Part shown: positions 11,975 to 26,300 of the stretch, piece by piece
Layout of the letters: each line of letters opens with the position of its first letter
How positions within the stretch are numbered: position 1 is the stretch's first letter
NCBI RefSeq assembly: GCF_004193775.1
Contig: NC_041020.1
Span: 5,227,657-5,291,656 of the forward strand
Reading direction: 5' to 3'
DNA length: 64,000 nucleotides
Source of the DNA: Glycine soja
Taxonomy: Eukaryota; Streptophyta; Magnoliopsida; Fabales; Fabaceae
Position numbers and translations under genes: made by a program
Notes under the pieces: model-generated
The model's input: the letters and a program-made list of their open reading frames with translations, nothing else
What the model was told of the DNA's origin: nothing
Database searches by the model: none

Positions 11975-12593
11975 TCATTCTCTCTCTCACTTTCACTCAG
12001 TTTATCGACAAAGGATTTTCAAGTGTTAGAAAGAAGGAAAAGGGATTGGAGTCTCAATTTCACTGTCTTTGTGTGAGGCAAATTTGTCTCTCTGCAGATA
12101 TTATTTTGTAAATCCGAATGGTAGGAATCTTCAAAATTGAGTTCTGAAGGCGGTATCAAAATTTTAGGATGATCCAACGGTTAATAGGTCTGGGATCATA
12201 GTTTTACTGGAATAAGTTTAAGTATATGCGGGAAAGATAGAGTTTTGGGAGAAGAAGAATGGAGAATGAATTTGGGAGGAAGAGAGAGCGTAGAAACATA
12301 TCTTAAATATAAAAACTGATCATCTCTAGTTATAAGCCTATTATTTACTCTTTTGTTTTAATTTTATTATTTTATAAAAATGAACTTTGTTTTACTTTTT
12401 CATTAAATAAATAACCAATTAAAACATCCATTTATTTTCTAAAACATCATTTTACTCTATTTATTTTTTAATACTATGAAACCCTTATTTTAATTAAAAA
12501 AAACTTTTTTCTCTATTCTATTTAATTTCTAAAAACTCTTTTAATTTTAAAATTAAACTCTTCTTATTTATTTTACAAAAAATGAGGTGTTAC
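11975..12593 (-). repeat. Partial reverse-strand gypsy LTR (same family as 51346-60807)
   Basis: The minus strand starts TGTAACACCTCATTTTTT at 12593 and runs through an AT-rich U3. It then contains a segment (about 12120-12260) that matches the LTR at about 51690-51770, including cccgcata and gttaaccgttggatc-type words. The inner end is truncated against the copia fragment, so the start coordinate is approximate. Confidence 0.6.
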
Positions 12594-14656
12594 AGAAATC
12601 ATGCATCACGAGCGATATTAGTCTTTTTAACTTAATGAGTTAGGGGACACCTATGGTCTCTGATCTAGGACAAAAAACAAAAGCATCTACAAATAACATT
12701 AAAAACAAGCAAGTATAATATTGATTCATCCAAACTTAAGTCATAAATAAATAACACTACAATGATAATCATTCAACGCATTGATTCTTAGAGTTAATGT
12801 TTTAATTGCTTAACAAAAAATCTAAATAAACTTGGACATCATTGTTTTTCACAGCAAAAACTTGTTCGTGAATAATAATCCGTGAATGCTAATTAGTAAG
12901 TGTACTGAGTCACACAAGTAATATAAAACGGTAAGAACCGAGTATCGAATCACATGAAACTTGTTTCATTTAGAAAATGTGCATTCAATAAGTAAACATT
13001 TGTGTAAAACAAGCATTAATCTAAAGGGGTTTTTGTCTACAATTCTAATTAACTACAAATTTAAAATATCTAAAAGCGAGAGGTAAAACCAGTTAAGTAA
13101 AAGCGTTGGGTCATTCTACTGAACCTACTTTGATGTTACTAAATATTTTTTTTCTATTTAATGTTGTTTTAGTGTTCTTATGCTGAAAACAACTACCCAA
13201 ACCAAGATCCCTCGAGTGAATGAGCCTAACTCTATTTAAACTTCGTCCTTAATCCCTCAACAAACTTGGTTTAAACGAGTTGCATTAAGGTTACAACATA
13301 ATATAAACTAAATCACTACACTTCGTCCCCAGACATACATTTCTCTAGCCTGCTCTATCCAGTTCTAAGGTTTTAAAGCACTTCCCAGTACTAAAAATCC
13401 TAACTTTACATACAAATGGGTGATCAAGCCACAAGCATGCAAGAAATAAGTGTAGATAGAAGCAATGAACACCTAAAAACAACTTTAAATAAATAGTTAG
13501 AGAATATTACATCAAATGTTCAGCAAAAATCCCCAACAAGAGGTTTAGTCTTCCATTGCAAGCTAGTAACTTTTAGCACAAAGGATAGATTTTTGAAGAA
13601 AAACTAAGGTTACAAATGGATGAGGATGTCTCCTCCATCCCTAGAACCCTAAAATCACTCGTAAAACCTAAACTCTCTTAAAGGCTGGAGCTTTGCTCTG
13701 TTTTTCGTCTCTCTGGGTGTGTCTCTTCATTTTCCTCCCTCTGTATATGATGTCGCTCTATTTTTATACCAACTTAAGTGTTTCAAAGGCTCCTTGACGT
13801 TTCAGATTTTGAAGGCTCGCTCAGCGTCATTTTCTCGCTAAGCACGAGTTAGTGAATTCTCGCTTAGTGAGCTGGGCGCGCTGAGCGCGAGAAGGGACAA
13901 ACGACTCGTTGGGCAAGCTTGCGGCGCGCTGGGCGCGGGCATCTGAGACAGATCCTCTTCTAGGGTTTCCCCATGCGCTAAGCGGGCTGAGTGCCTTGTT
14001 TAGTGGATGTCACTCGCTAAGTGCATATGCCTAGCTTAGCGAGACACCAACTGCTAGATCTTCTCTTCATTTGGCCTGAAACTGAAGTTGATTCACAATA
14101 ATTCACAAAAATGGGAGTATCTGTTGAGAAAAATCAAACTAAACATGAAAATATGTACAAATCCTACCAAAAGAACCATAAATTGAGGAAAAGATGCTAA
14201 TTTCATATAACCATTCAATACAAAAGTTAGTTGTAAATGACGACTAACAATCATGTGATGATGATATTTTCCCAGACTTGTCAACTAAGTCATAAATTTA
14301 TACATACAAGTAAATAATAGTTAAATATTGTTAAATAAAGTGAAGCAAATTTAATATAAGATACATATAATATCATCCGGCTACACAAAACAATATTCAA
14401 GATTTACAAGTCAATCCAAAACCAAAATGTTATTTGGAAGCATATGGATAATATTGACCTCAACATAAAAGTGCTTACATGAAATAAAATCAATATGAGA
14501 TATCCTTAGTCCAATAACCTTAATTACAACATCAACACTTGAATTGAAAAGCATGAACTGTAGAGTTAAAATACAATTTGAATTAGAAAAATATAATTAT
14601 TTTTGTTTATAGAAAAATATATGTATAATATAAATTATTTACTTAAGTAACATATA

Positions 14657-14660
<4 letters not shown>

Positions 14661-14688
<28 letters not shown>
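14661..14688. repeat. AT dinucleotide microsatellite
   Basis: About 13 uninterrupted TA units. A likely length-polymorphic marker. Confidence 0.9.
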
Positions 14689-15084
14689 GACATGTGTGGG
14701 GAAGGGTGGGTAATATAATACACTTAGCCACACTTATTCTCACAAAAATTTGCAGGTAAATACCCAGTCTCATTCTCAGTCCTAATAAGTGATTAATTAT
14801 CCTCTCCACTTACGAATTATTTTGTGGATACCTATAATATTTGGATCCATTTTGTCATCCCTAGATGTATAAGATTTCTTGCTTTTTGTTCGATGTTATT
14901 TTCTTCTTTGTTCCTTCTTGTTGTAAGCTACGGATACCAGTGTAGCATATGTGAAGGAGTTTTTAGCATATGTTTCCATGGGAAAACTTGCCCATTCTAA
15001 GAAGCCAAACCTTTTGTAAGCTACAATTTATGATAAGGAAACAACCATAAGGAGCAAGTGGGAATGAATTTAGCCTTTCCTTCC

Positions 15085-15169
15085 ATAGATCCACGAGATG
15101 CTTTTTATACAAATGGGTTATCCCAAAACGGGATATTACATTGGTATAAAAAACATCTCATGGATCTAT
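15085..15169. repeat. Imperfect hairpin, 25-bp arms
   Basis: Arms 15085-15109 and 15145-15169 are complementary at 23 of 25 positions (left arm atagatccacgagatg...). The loop is 35 bp and itself contains gggttatccc. Outer bases (cctttcc / ggaaaag) extend the pairing loosely. This could be a tiny MITE or an end-to-end remnant. Confidence 0.7.
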
Positions 15170-15329
15170 CGGAAAAGATTGGTTCATTACTCGCCAATAA
15201 ATAATTAGCTTTAGCATTGGAAAGTCATGAACTATTCAAAGCCGGTTACTAACCAAAGATCGCCAATAATAAATGAAGATCCGATAAATAAATATGATGG
15301 GGGAATAATCATAAAAAACACAACAACAA

Positions 15330-15716
15330 CATTGGAAAGTCATGAACTATTCATAAATGTTTTTACACAATACATATACTCCTTTTAGTCTTAAATATAA
15401 GAAAAAAACATGACACACTTACTAAGAAAGTTAGAATTCACCCAAAGGTAAAAACATGACACACTTACTAATTGTATTAATTTCAATTAAAAAGTATTTT
15501 TTTTGGCAATTTTCATTCATTGAAACTTGGTATCAAGGGTAAAAAAAGTCATTGAAACTATCACTTCAATTAAATGAAGGATATTTTAAAGTTAGTAACA
15601 TGAAATAAGGTAAAATTAGTTGAAATTTTCTTATATTTGAATGCAAGAAGAATGTATTTTTTTCTTCTTATATTTGAGACAAGTTGAAATATGGATAGTT
15701 CATCACTTTCCAATAC
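15330..15716. mobile_element. MITE-like element with inverted ends
   Basis: cattggaaagtcatgaact at 15330 recurs inverted as gatagttcatcactttccaa at 15694-15713. Inside these lie a second inverted pair, cttaaatataagaaa (about 15395) and cttcttatatttgagac (about 15664), the form of a common plant MITE terminus. A further direct copy of the outer arm lies at 15215-15238. No clear TSD. Confidence 0.5.
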
Positions 15717-17100
15717 TGCTGCTGTTGCGTTTCTGAGGGGTATTTCTCATACATATTTACTTGCTAGATCTTGAACTCCTCTTATTAGATTTCCCTTTCC
15801 AAGTGGACCATCCCCAAGAATGATCCTACCAAATTTTAATGAATTTCATTCTTACATTAGGGTTCCAAAGTACTCAAGCTCCTAAGTGATTCATGGCTAC
15901 TTTCTTATATTTTGGATGATTAATCTATAATGGTTAAGCTACAATTTAATGAATGTTTCTTTGGAGAACAATTTACTTTCTTGAGTTTTTTTTTTGAATT
16001 TCTGTTGTCACAACATTATCTACTACTTGTGGACAGTACCATGAATGTTATGAAGAATATTTGCTGTACTTTTTTTTTTTGTTCAAGCTACCATCACATT
16101 AAATTTTTCATTAGTATTTGGCAATATAATGAACACAATTTTCTAGTTAAGGATGAATGTACGGTTATTATATAATTGTCGGGGGTCATTTTTTTCATTT
16201 AGTTATATTTTTTAGTGATTAGTTTGTCATCACATAAGAATAAATTAGAACAAAATCAAGAATAATAAGCTTATACTCAAAATAGTCCTTAATTACGTAA
16301 ATTTAAAAAATCATCAATATAAAATTTTTAATTAACATTTTAGTCAAAACATTGTGTGCTGAGGTGAAATGTCCCTTATACATATGGATTTGTCATGTTA
16401 GCAATGACACATCACATACGTAACCAAAACATAAGATATTTAATAATTGAAATAATATGTCACAATATTTATACTTTTGGGACTAAATTGATTTTTTTTC
16501 AAAATATAAAAATTAAATTGTCACCAAATATAAAATACAACCAAAGTGACTGTATACCTAAAGTCTAATTGACTATATTTAGTGGGGCTGATATTTAAAA
16601 TATAAAAATAAAAATATATATTAATTTTATAATCTTCATGAAAGTGTAGAGTAAATAAAAATAATTTTAATGATGAATAATGAATATTTTTTTTTTGGTT
16701 TAGTATCACATTAACTAGGACTATCTGAACAATCCTCTATGAAAACTTAATCATATTTAAAGTTTATCTTCCTTCTTCAATATTGTATTTTATGAGATCA
16801 AACCTAAATCTTCTTCTACAAATTCAATGTGTGTAATCAAAGCAGTTATATATTAATAAATAATGAACATAAACAGTACTAGTAAAATAAAAAAAAACAA
16901 GGCAATAATCTTACGAAAAATATTAATAAAATAGTATAAAAGTTAAAGTAAATAAAAGTAATATTATAAAAAGGAAAATAAATATAATAAAAAATCACAC
17001 ATAATAATAAAAATAAAGTAATTATGAATATTACAAAATTAAAATAAAAATATTTACATTTTACACCCGTCTAGTTTACGCTAATAATAATAATTTCGTT

Positions 17101-17353
17101 TCGGCATAGGCTCACCGCGATGGTCACGTCACGGAAGCCAAACCTCGAACGACCTTCTCAAAACTTAGATCCTCCGCAACTCTGAAACCCTCAAACCCTT
17201 GCAAATTAACCAACCATTCCTCCGAATTTCACTTCCCTTTTATCTTCAATTATCATTATTGTTATTATTATTAGTTGCAATCGCAATTGCGAAGTGAATC
17301 GGAATCAGAACAAAAAGAAAAATCGAATGGTTTTTCTCTAATTGAAATTGGAA
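17101..17353 (+). promoter_or_regulatory. 5' region and leader of the Furry-type gene
   Basis: The base composition changes here from very AT-rich to mixed. A cacgtca (ACGT-core) motif, a potential bZIP site, lies at 17125-17131. No convincing TATA box is seen, so a TATA-less broad promoter is possible. The leader ends just before the ATG at 17354; the transcription start cannot be placed from sequence alone. Confidence 0.4.
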
Positions 17354-20300
17354 ATGAAGGCAGGGAGTGCTGCCAAGTTGATCGTCGACGCTCTGCTTCA
17401 GCGCTTCCTCCCTCTCGCACGGCGTCGTATCGAAACCGCGCAAGCTCAGGTACATAACTACATTTATACTTTTTTTTTTGGAAATGAAGTTTCAATTTCG
17501 TGTTTTTTGGATTCGGTAACTAACTGGTGTGAGTGAGGGTGCACCGTAGGATGGGCAATACCTGCGACCATCTGATCCGGCCTACGAGCAAGTCCTAGAT
17601 TCGCTTGCAATGGTGGCGCGCCACACTCCTGTTCCGCTGCTGGAAGCCTTATTAAGATGGAGAGAGAGGTTAGGGCAATTAATTAACTCTTCCTCTTTTG
17701 CTATTTATTTCTATTAATCTTAGTTAATTAATAATTTGTTATTAGTGTTTTTTGTATTTTTCATGTTTTTTTAACATAACTAGTATAGTTTAGTTTAGGC
17801 TAAAATACACTCTTGGTCCTTTATCTTATTTTTTCTTTTCTGTTAATCTCGCTAAGTTTAAGATGTTTCGCTTAAGTTAAGTAGTGAGACTAAATTGGGT
17901 TGTTTGTGCAACTGACGAGACATCTCTCACTTTGTCACTCGTTGTGACCAAGTTAGGGTGTGCATTTGGAAACCGTTTGATTTGTGTTAAGTTTTACACT
18001 TTTCGATGCGAAAATGGAGAAGCAAGGTGATTGTGTGTTCGATTGACGAAAAGCGTGCGTTTAGTTGAACCCAACTAATATCGAAGCACAAGCTTAGTGT
18101 GTGTTTGGGTTACAATTGAAAAAGTGGATTTTGTTGAACTTAACTTTGTATACTTAAGTTTAGTTAAAAGTAGGTATAATGTAACTTAAATTATGTTTGC
18201 TACTTTCCATGTTCAACGATAAAGCAATCGAGGAGTAGCTTTGGGCTAAACCTCAGTTTGGGTGAAAGTCATGTTCAACTCAATTTGAAAAACAATTTGC
18301 CAAACAAACAGTTGCAATTTTCTATGAGGAGTGCACCTCAGTTTGGGTGGTCAAATGCCAAATCAAACACACCCATAGTGTGGTAAACAGACAGAAAGAC
18401 CAACTCGGTCTTAACACACTTTAAGGGATCAAAGTGAACATTTTTAATCTTAATGGATTAAAGTGAAAAAAAAACAAGATGAGAAACCAAGAGTGTATTT
18501 TTGCCTTTAGTTTATGTTGTGGAACTTTGCTTGTGCATGAACTTATACATCTCCAACCCTGTTGTACTTAAGTAACTAACTTAAATGATTATTTTTTGTT
18601 TTTTATTTTTTCCCTGTTGTAGTGAATCTCCGAAGGGTGCAAATGATGCATCAACGTTCCAAAGGAAGGTTTGTGTGCAAGAATTTTGATATGTTAATGA
18701 AATAAGGAATGCCTAGGAAATTTTGAATTTCCGCACACAAGCTTAACTTTTTGTTTTGAGAACTGTGGTTAGTTGGTTCTGAGGTTTATGATAGCGTGTT
18801 TTTCATGGAATTTAGCTTGCGGTGGAGTGCATTTTTTGCTCAGCGTGTATCCGCTTTGTAGAGTGTTGTCCGCAAGAGGGGCTTACTGGTTTGTACATTG
18901 TTTGTAGCTATTATGTTATTGTGTTTGTTTTTAATATATTATGTGCATTTATTGTCCCATGAGTATTTATTTTTACTCATAACCTTTGCACGCTTTCGTT
19001 ACAGAGAAGCTGTGGTCTGGGCTTGAAAATTTTGTTTTCGACTGGTTAATAAATGCTGACAGGTAATGCTGTGGTAGATGGTAGTAGGACCACTGTAGCG
19101 TGCTCATAGTTAATATAAATATATTTTATAATAAAACTATAGTCACTGCCAAAGCAATTGGGCCAGTCACTGAATTATGTAATATAGGGTTCACCAATCA
19201 AATACCATTCCACTTTTTTTTCAGTTCAGACTGTGGAAGTCAACATTAGGTTCTTTATTGCTAAAACTGTCAGTATTCTGGATTGTGCCAACTTTAGGTT
19301 CTTAATTGCTCATTTTTATGTAGATTGTGTCATTTTTGTGGGAAAGAAACTAAGAAAGAAAACCCCTAACCTATATGTTTGAAGAGTTCCTTCTTTTTAT
19401 AAGTGCAATACAGAATGAGAAGCCCCTTTGATAAGTTCATGGGTTGAATCTCCCATGAAGCCTGAAGGACAAGTTTTTGAAATAAAAAAATGTGAGGAGA
19501 AAAACTTATGATTATACGTAAAAGCTTCAGCATTTCAATTCAGCTAAAATCACCAGAAACCTGAAAAGCACTGTCTCAAAGGATCTTGTTGAAATTATAG
19601 CAATTTAGGTAGGGAAGAAGGACGGAAGAGGATAGGGATTCTGAATAAATTAACTTGTGTATAACAACCTGATAGGTGATATGATGTGATGATTAATTAT
19701 GATGAGATGTGATTTGATACAAAAGACGTAACACTAAACTCTATTTATGCTAATAAAAGATTCCTAATCCTAATTAAATAAGGAAACAAATAATGAAATA
19801 TAAGGAAATATTGAAACCAATCCTAAGAGATCATATAAGATACTTTTAAGATATTCTAACATGAATAATCATATTCTGAGGTATTTCCAAGATATTCTTT
19901 TTATAACAGATCTTACACTATTTCTTCAACCAAAACCTCTTAGATGAATATAAAGCTGGCTAAACCCACTGCTCCTGATAAATTGTTGAAGTCCATTCCT
20001 AAGCTGCTATTAGTTGTAGAGTAGTTAGTCTTCTACTTGTGTAGTACTTCTGTTATTGGTTACATCGTTAAGAGTTTGACTTCAACCCCCCTTGCCCACA
20101 GTTACCAGCCACAACTAAGGTGGTAATAGACAGATTGAGAGAGAAGTTTTGTGTAACAGAGAGAGAAACTGATATTATTGAATATCACAAAAGTTAGTTA
20201 CAGAGAGATATTTATACAACTCTAAACTAAGATAGTACAGCTGTTAATAGCAAAGAGGGAGTTGCATTTAGCAAAAGCTAACAGCTCTTACAAAACTGTT

Positions 20301-23300
20301 TTAACAATTATACATATATATACTCTAATACCCCCCCTCAAAAACTCAAGAGGAAGAGTTTTCAGAGAAAAAACTCTTCACATTGAGTTTGCCCCTGAGA
20401 AATTCAAATCAAGCTGAAGAAAGAGGCTTGGTCAGCATGTCTGCCCACTGATCCAGAGCTGGAATATGTAAGATGAAGAGTTTCTTAGCCAGAACCTTTT
20501 CCCTAACGAAAAAGACATCAATCTTCATATGTTTGGTGCGACTGTGGAACACAGGATTATGAGCAATTGACACAACACTCTGATTATCACAGTAAAGAAC
20601 AGGAGTGGTAAAAGGGACTTGCAACTCTGTTAGTAAGGCATGAATCCATGTCAACTCAGCCGAGTTTTGAGCCAAACTACGGTACTCAGCTTCAGTGCTG
20701 GACCGGGCAGTGACCTTCTGTTTGCCAGACCACCAAGATATCAGATTTGGACCAAGAAAGATGACTGCCTCTTAGGTGGAACGCCTGTCATTCATGTCAG
20801 ACGCCCAATCAGCATCACAAAACGCACAAAGAGCCAAGGGCTTGGTAAGAGAAGCAGGCTGAAGAAGTAACCCATGAGACAAGGTACCTTTGAGATACCT
20901 TAAAATCCTTTTAACTACTGCCCAATGAGATTCAAGAGGCTTAGCCATAAACTGACAGACTTTGTTGAAGCTGATTTTAGGTTTAGTTAAAGTAGCATAC
21001 TGTAGTGCACCCACCACTGATCTGTATAGAGTTGGATCTTGAAAAATATCAGCACCATGCTTGGATAACTTGCAACTAGAAACCATGGGAGAGGAAATAG
21101 AATGGGCTTCTGCCATGCGGGTTTTGTGAAGTAAATCACGAATATATTTACTCTGAATCATAACTATAGAGTTATTAGGCAGATACTTGATCTCTAGGCC
21201 CAAGAAATAATCCAAGTGACCAAGTTGCTTGAGAGAAGGCAGTGTGGAGTTTAGTAGTTAACTGCTGAATGAGAGAAGTAGAACTACCTGTGATGATAAT
21301 ATCATCCACATAAACCAGAAGATAGACAATGTGAGATTGATGCTTGTAGATAAAAAATGAAGAATCACATGTGCTGCCCACAAAGCCAAACTGAAGAAGA
21401 GTAGACTTTAACCTATCAAATCACTGTGTCTTGGGGTTTGTTTTAACCCACAAAGAGCCTTGTTGAGTTTCAAACAAGAGACCTATCCCCAACTTCAAAA
21501 CCAGGAGGCTGTCATAAACATTGATTCCTTAAGTAGCCCACTTAAAAAGGCATTGTTTACATCCAGCTGAAACAGCTCCCAACCATGTGAGAGAGCAACA
21601 GTGAGAATAGTACGAATTGTGATAGGCTTTACCATAGGGGAAAAGGTCTCATGCAAATCAAAACTATGGACTTGATGGAAACCCTTTGCAACCAACCTTG
21701 CTTTAAATTTGTTAATAGAGCCATCGGTATTTTCCTTAACTCTAAAAACCCACTTACATCCAATGGCTTGTCTGTTGGAAGGTAAAGGAACTAAGGCCCA
21801 AGTTCTGTTTTTCATAAGAGCATCATACTTCTGTTGCATGGCAGCAAACCAATCTGAATTCTCAAGGGCCTGTTTTACAGTTTTAGGCTCAGAATGAACA
21901 AGAAATAAGGAAGGATGAAGTCTAGGATTGTGAATCCCAGACTTGGACCTTGTTTGCTTAGGATGAGTGTTAAACTGTTAATTGGGGTAGGGTTAGCAAT
22001 AGGAACAAACTCAGAAGGTGGTAAACTAAAGGTGGTGGACTCTAATGTTTGAGGATGCAAAGAATTGGACTCAGGTTGAAGATTCTTGAGAGACAGAATG
22101 TGATACTGAAGGAGGGTTGACTAGAATAGGAGAAAAACCAGGGGGAACACTAGGTGCAGGAGAGGAGTGGGAAGGAGACAGTTGGGATGGTTGAGGAGCA
22201 GGACTAGCAGATGGTGGAGACAGATTAGGACTAAGACTAAAATAGGAATCAAGACTCTTTAATGAGTTAGGAGAGGAGGGAAATAAGTCAGAGTAGGGAA
22301 ACCGTAATTCATTAAACAAGACATCTTTAGAAACGTAGATTCTGCCAGTTGAAGACAGACACTTATAACCTTTGTGAGAAGAGGAATTCCCTAAGAACAG
22401 ACACTCTTGAGAATGAAAGTCAAGCTTGTGTGCATGATAAGCCTCAATAAAGGAAAGCATGCACAACCAAAGTTTTTAAGGAATTGAAAATCAGGGTCCT
22501 TGTTGAACAAAGTGACATGAATAGCAAAATTGAGGGAAGCAGTGGGGAGTCTATTAATTAAGTAGACAGCAGTTGTAAAAGCATAATCCCAAAATTGTAA
22601 GGGTAAGGAAGCATGATGTGACAAAGTAAGACCCAAGTCAACAATATGTCTATATTTTCTTTCAACCACACCATTTTGGTGATGACTGTGGGAACACATA
22701 AGTCTGTGAGAGATGCCATGAGAGGCTAGAATGGTAGAAAAGGGTCTGTACTCACCTCCCCCGTCAGACTAGGGACTTTTGATTTTAGTATTTAAGTTGT
22801 AATTCAACCATGGACTTAAAGGTTTGGAAAACAGATAGAGTTTCAGCTTTAGATTTAATAGGAAATATCCAAGTGTATCTCGAAAAAACATCAATAAAGG
22901 ATACATAGTATTTAAAACTAGCATAGGAAGTTAAATGAGAAGGTCCCCACAAGTCTGTAAAAATAAGCTCCAAAGGAGAGTATATTTTTTTTTGGAAGGC
23001 GAAAAATATATATATATTATTAATAGGCAAACTAGTACCAGTGGTACCAGAAATAAAGATTACAAGGCACCAAAGTGCTGCCCTCCAAAATAACAACCCA
23101 CCCTAATATAACAAGATTATAAAAGCCCAGTCAAACTATCCAAAGGAATTCGATATATTGGAAGACCAATGGTTGAAGCTAATATTAAAATCTTTTTCTT
23201 TAGCCTTTAGCCAGGACCAAACTAAAAAGATAGCATGATCCATGACTTTATATGGATCAAAAGGTTTTCCTTGGAAAATCAGTTGGTTCCTATGCTGCCA

Positions 23301-26300
23301 AATAGAGCTAGTTAAGGCAATCCACCACCCACACCTTGTATTATGATTCACAGGTTCCCCAAAGCCTTCACAAAATTGAATAAAGTGGCACTTAGGGGTT
23401 ATTGGAAGGGGACCTACTACCCGGATCCATCTCATGGATTCCCACCACAAATCTTTTGTCAGATTACAATTGAAAAATAGGTGACCCACATCCTCCTGTA
23501 CACTTCCACACAAAGGGCAGTTATCTTCCTGGATAGTGATATTTCTTCTTAGAAGATTGTCCTTGGTGGGGAGTCTATTTTTAAGAAGCCTCCAATAGAA
23601 AACCACTGCCCGAGGGGGGATTTTCAACTTCCAAATTGTCTTATAGATCTTCCCATCTGAACTTGTTGTGCTGGGGTTAATGCATAAACTGTAAGCTGAT
23701 TTAGTAGTGTATTGACCATGGGGTTCAGCCAACCACAGCATAGAGTCTTTAATATGCCTCTGAATAGGAATAGAACAGATTTCCTCCATAAACTGCACAG
23801 CTAAATCACTTTCATGATCAAATAAATTCCTCCTCCACCTGAGGTCCCACCCCCAACTATCATGATTAAAATCACCCATGTTTGAGATGAGAGCTTTTTG
23901 CTGTCTACTAATCAGAAAAAGCTGATTATATTTCTGCTCAAGAGTGTAGTCTGCCCCTAGCCACTTGTCTGTCCAGAATTTGATTCTTTCCCCACACCCA
24001 ACCTTCCAAGTCAAATGATATTTGAAAATATCGGGATCCGACTGATGGTATAACTTTCTAAGGTCCCTCCACCAATGGGAATATCCCCTCTTGTCTGTAT
24101 TAAGCTGGAATTCTGACCAACCACCATATTTAGAGTTTAAAACTCTTACCCAAAGCTGCTGCTGACCAGATGCAAAAGCCCATATCCATCTACCCATCAA
24201 AGCTACATTGAATTTCGAAATATCCTTTATTCCCAGACCCCCATCATTCTTGGGCAGACAAATATCAGCCCATTTCACCCAAGGAATTTTGTTATGAACA
24301 TTGTCTCCACCCCACAGAAAATTCCTTTGTAAGGATATGAGTCTTTGGACTAGCCTTTGAGGTATCTTGAAAAAGGAGAGAAGGTAAATTGGAAGAGCAT
24401 TCAGGACAGAGTTGATAAGGGTAACCTTCCCCCCATGGATATATCTTTTTGGGCCCATTTGGATAATTTAGATTTGAATTTAGTAATGAGAGGCTCCCAC
24501 ACCAGCTGGCTTGAAGGATTGGCACCAATAGGGATGCCTAAGTAGTGAAAAGGATAATCCATTTGTCTACAATTCAGGGTATGAGCTGCTTCCAAACCCC
24601 AATTAACTCCACCTCCTATGATCCCAAATTGACTTTTAGCAAAATTAATCTTTAAGCCAGAAGCCAATTCAAAGCCTCTAAGTAGAGCCTTTACAGCATA
24701 GACATTCTCCCAAGCAACCTCACCCACAAAAACAGTATCATCAGCATATTGCAATATATTGATAGGTTCCTTCCTCTTTCCAACTAAGAAGCTTCTATAG
24801 AGATTTTTCTGGGCTGCTTCCCTCATCATACCAGTGAGTCCTTCCCCAACCCAATTATGTTGAAAAGCAAGGCGGCTAAAGGATCTCCTTGTCTCAAGCC
24901 TCTTGAGGGGCTAAATTCCTTAGATGGGCTACCATTAATCAAAATTGATATGGTTGCTGATTGGAGGCAAGCTGATATCCATTTTCTCCATTTTTGGCAG
25001 AACCCCAACCTAAGCAACATATAATCCAAGAAGGACCAAGATACAGAATCATAGGCCTTTTCGAAATCCACCTTGAAAATCATTACTGGCTTCTTGCTTC
25101 TCATTGCTTCCTCCACCACCTCATTAAGGATCAAGATACCATGAAGAATATGCCTTCCTTTAATGAAAGCTGACTGTCTTTCATCAATGAGATCATCCAT
25201 AACAGACCTTAATCTGTTAGACAACAGCTTGGCTATCACTTTATACATGCAACCTATCAAAGATATAGGTCTATAATCATTTAGGGACTGAGGGTGATTC
25301 ATTTTGGGAATTAAGGCCACAAAGGAAGCATTGCTGCCTCTAGGAAAGCTTCCATGAGCATAGAACTCATCCACAAATCTTCTAAACTCTGGATTCAGCA
25401 CATCCCAGAATTGCTTAATAAAATTGAAGTTAAGGCCATCTGGCCCAGGGCATTTATCCCCTCCACAACTCCACACTGCTTCTTTGATCTCTTGGTCAGA
25501 GAATGGGTCAGTCAGCTACTCCCTTTGCCCCTGAGAAATAGATTTGAAGTGAACCCCATCCAAGGTAGGTCTAGAGTGCATCTGTTCAGTGAATCTGTTA
25601 TGGAAGAAATTAGCAGCTTCATTTTTCACTGTATTAGGTTGCTGGACCCACTCCCCATCTATAAGGATACCTGGGATAGCATTGTATGCTCTCCTGAAGT
25701 TTATTAATTTGTGAAAGTAAGCAGTGTTGTAGTCCCCTTCCTTCAACCATCTGGCCCTAGATTTTTGTCTCATTAAAGATTCAAAAGCATTTGAGGCATT
25801 CCATAACTCCTGTTGAAGTGAATTTCTGTCCTTAAGCTCTTGATCAGACAGATTTCGATGAGAGGCTAGATTCTCCACCTCATTTAGTTTCTGCTGAATA
25901 TTGAGGATCTTCTTGGCATTAATATTCCCCTCTACCTTGCTCCTCTGTTTTATAACAGCTTTTAAGTTTTTCAACTTATTCTTAAGGACAATACCCCACC
26001 AACCCCCCTGCTGATCATTATTCCAAGCCTCCCTCACCATTTTTTGATACCCCTTCTGCTGCAGCCACCAGTCAAACACCCTAAAGGGCTTTGGACCCCA
26101 ATCCACCATGCTAGTTTGCAAGATGGTTGGGCAATGATCAGAGAGATTCCTTTGAAGGACAAGTTGGCAGCTTTCAGGCCAAAGAGATAGCCAATTCTCT
26201 GAGACCAAGAATCTATCAAGCCTGCTTTTCACACAGCCATTAGGCTTGATCCAAGTAAAACTGTTCCCAGCACATTTAATTTCCTGAAGCTCCATATCAG

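Larger units (their letters stand above)
12594..17100. other. Intergenic DNA, repeats only
   Basis: No gene recognised over 4.5 kb. The part at 12830-14090 is moderately repetitive in style, with a GC-rich island at about 13800-14060 built from variants of gcgctgagcg and ctcgctaagcg; I read it as transposon remnant but cannot name the family. An AT microsatellite, a short hairpin and a MITE-like inverted-repeat element follow. 15720-17100 is very AT-rich and featureless. Confidence 0.55.

Noticed and set aside
17342..17353. Start of the Furry-type protein upstream of the ATG at 17354
   Set aside because: The frame is open upstream but has no ATG. The first ATG at 17354 gives the conserved MKAGSAAK start.
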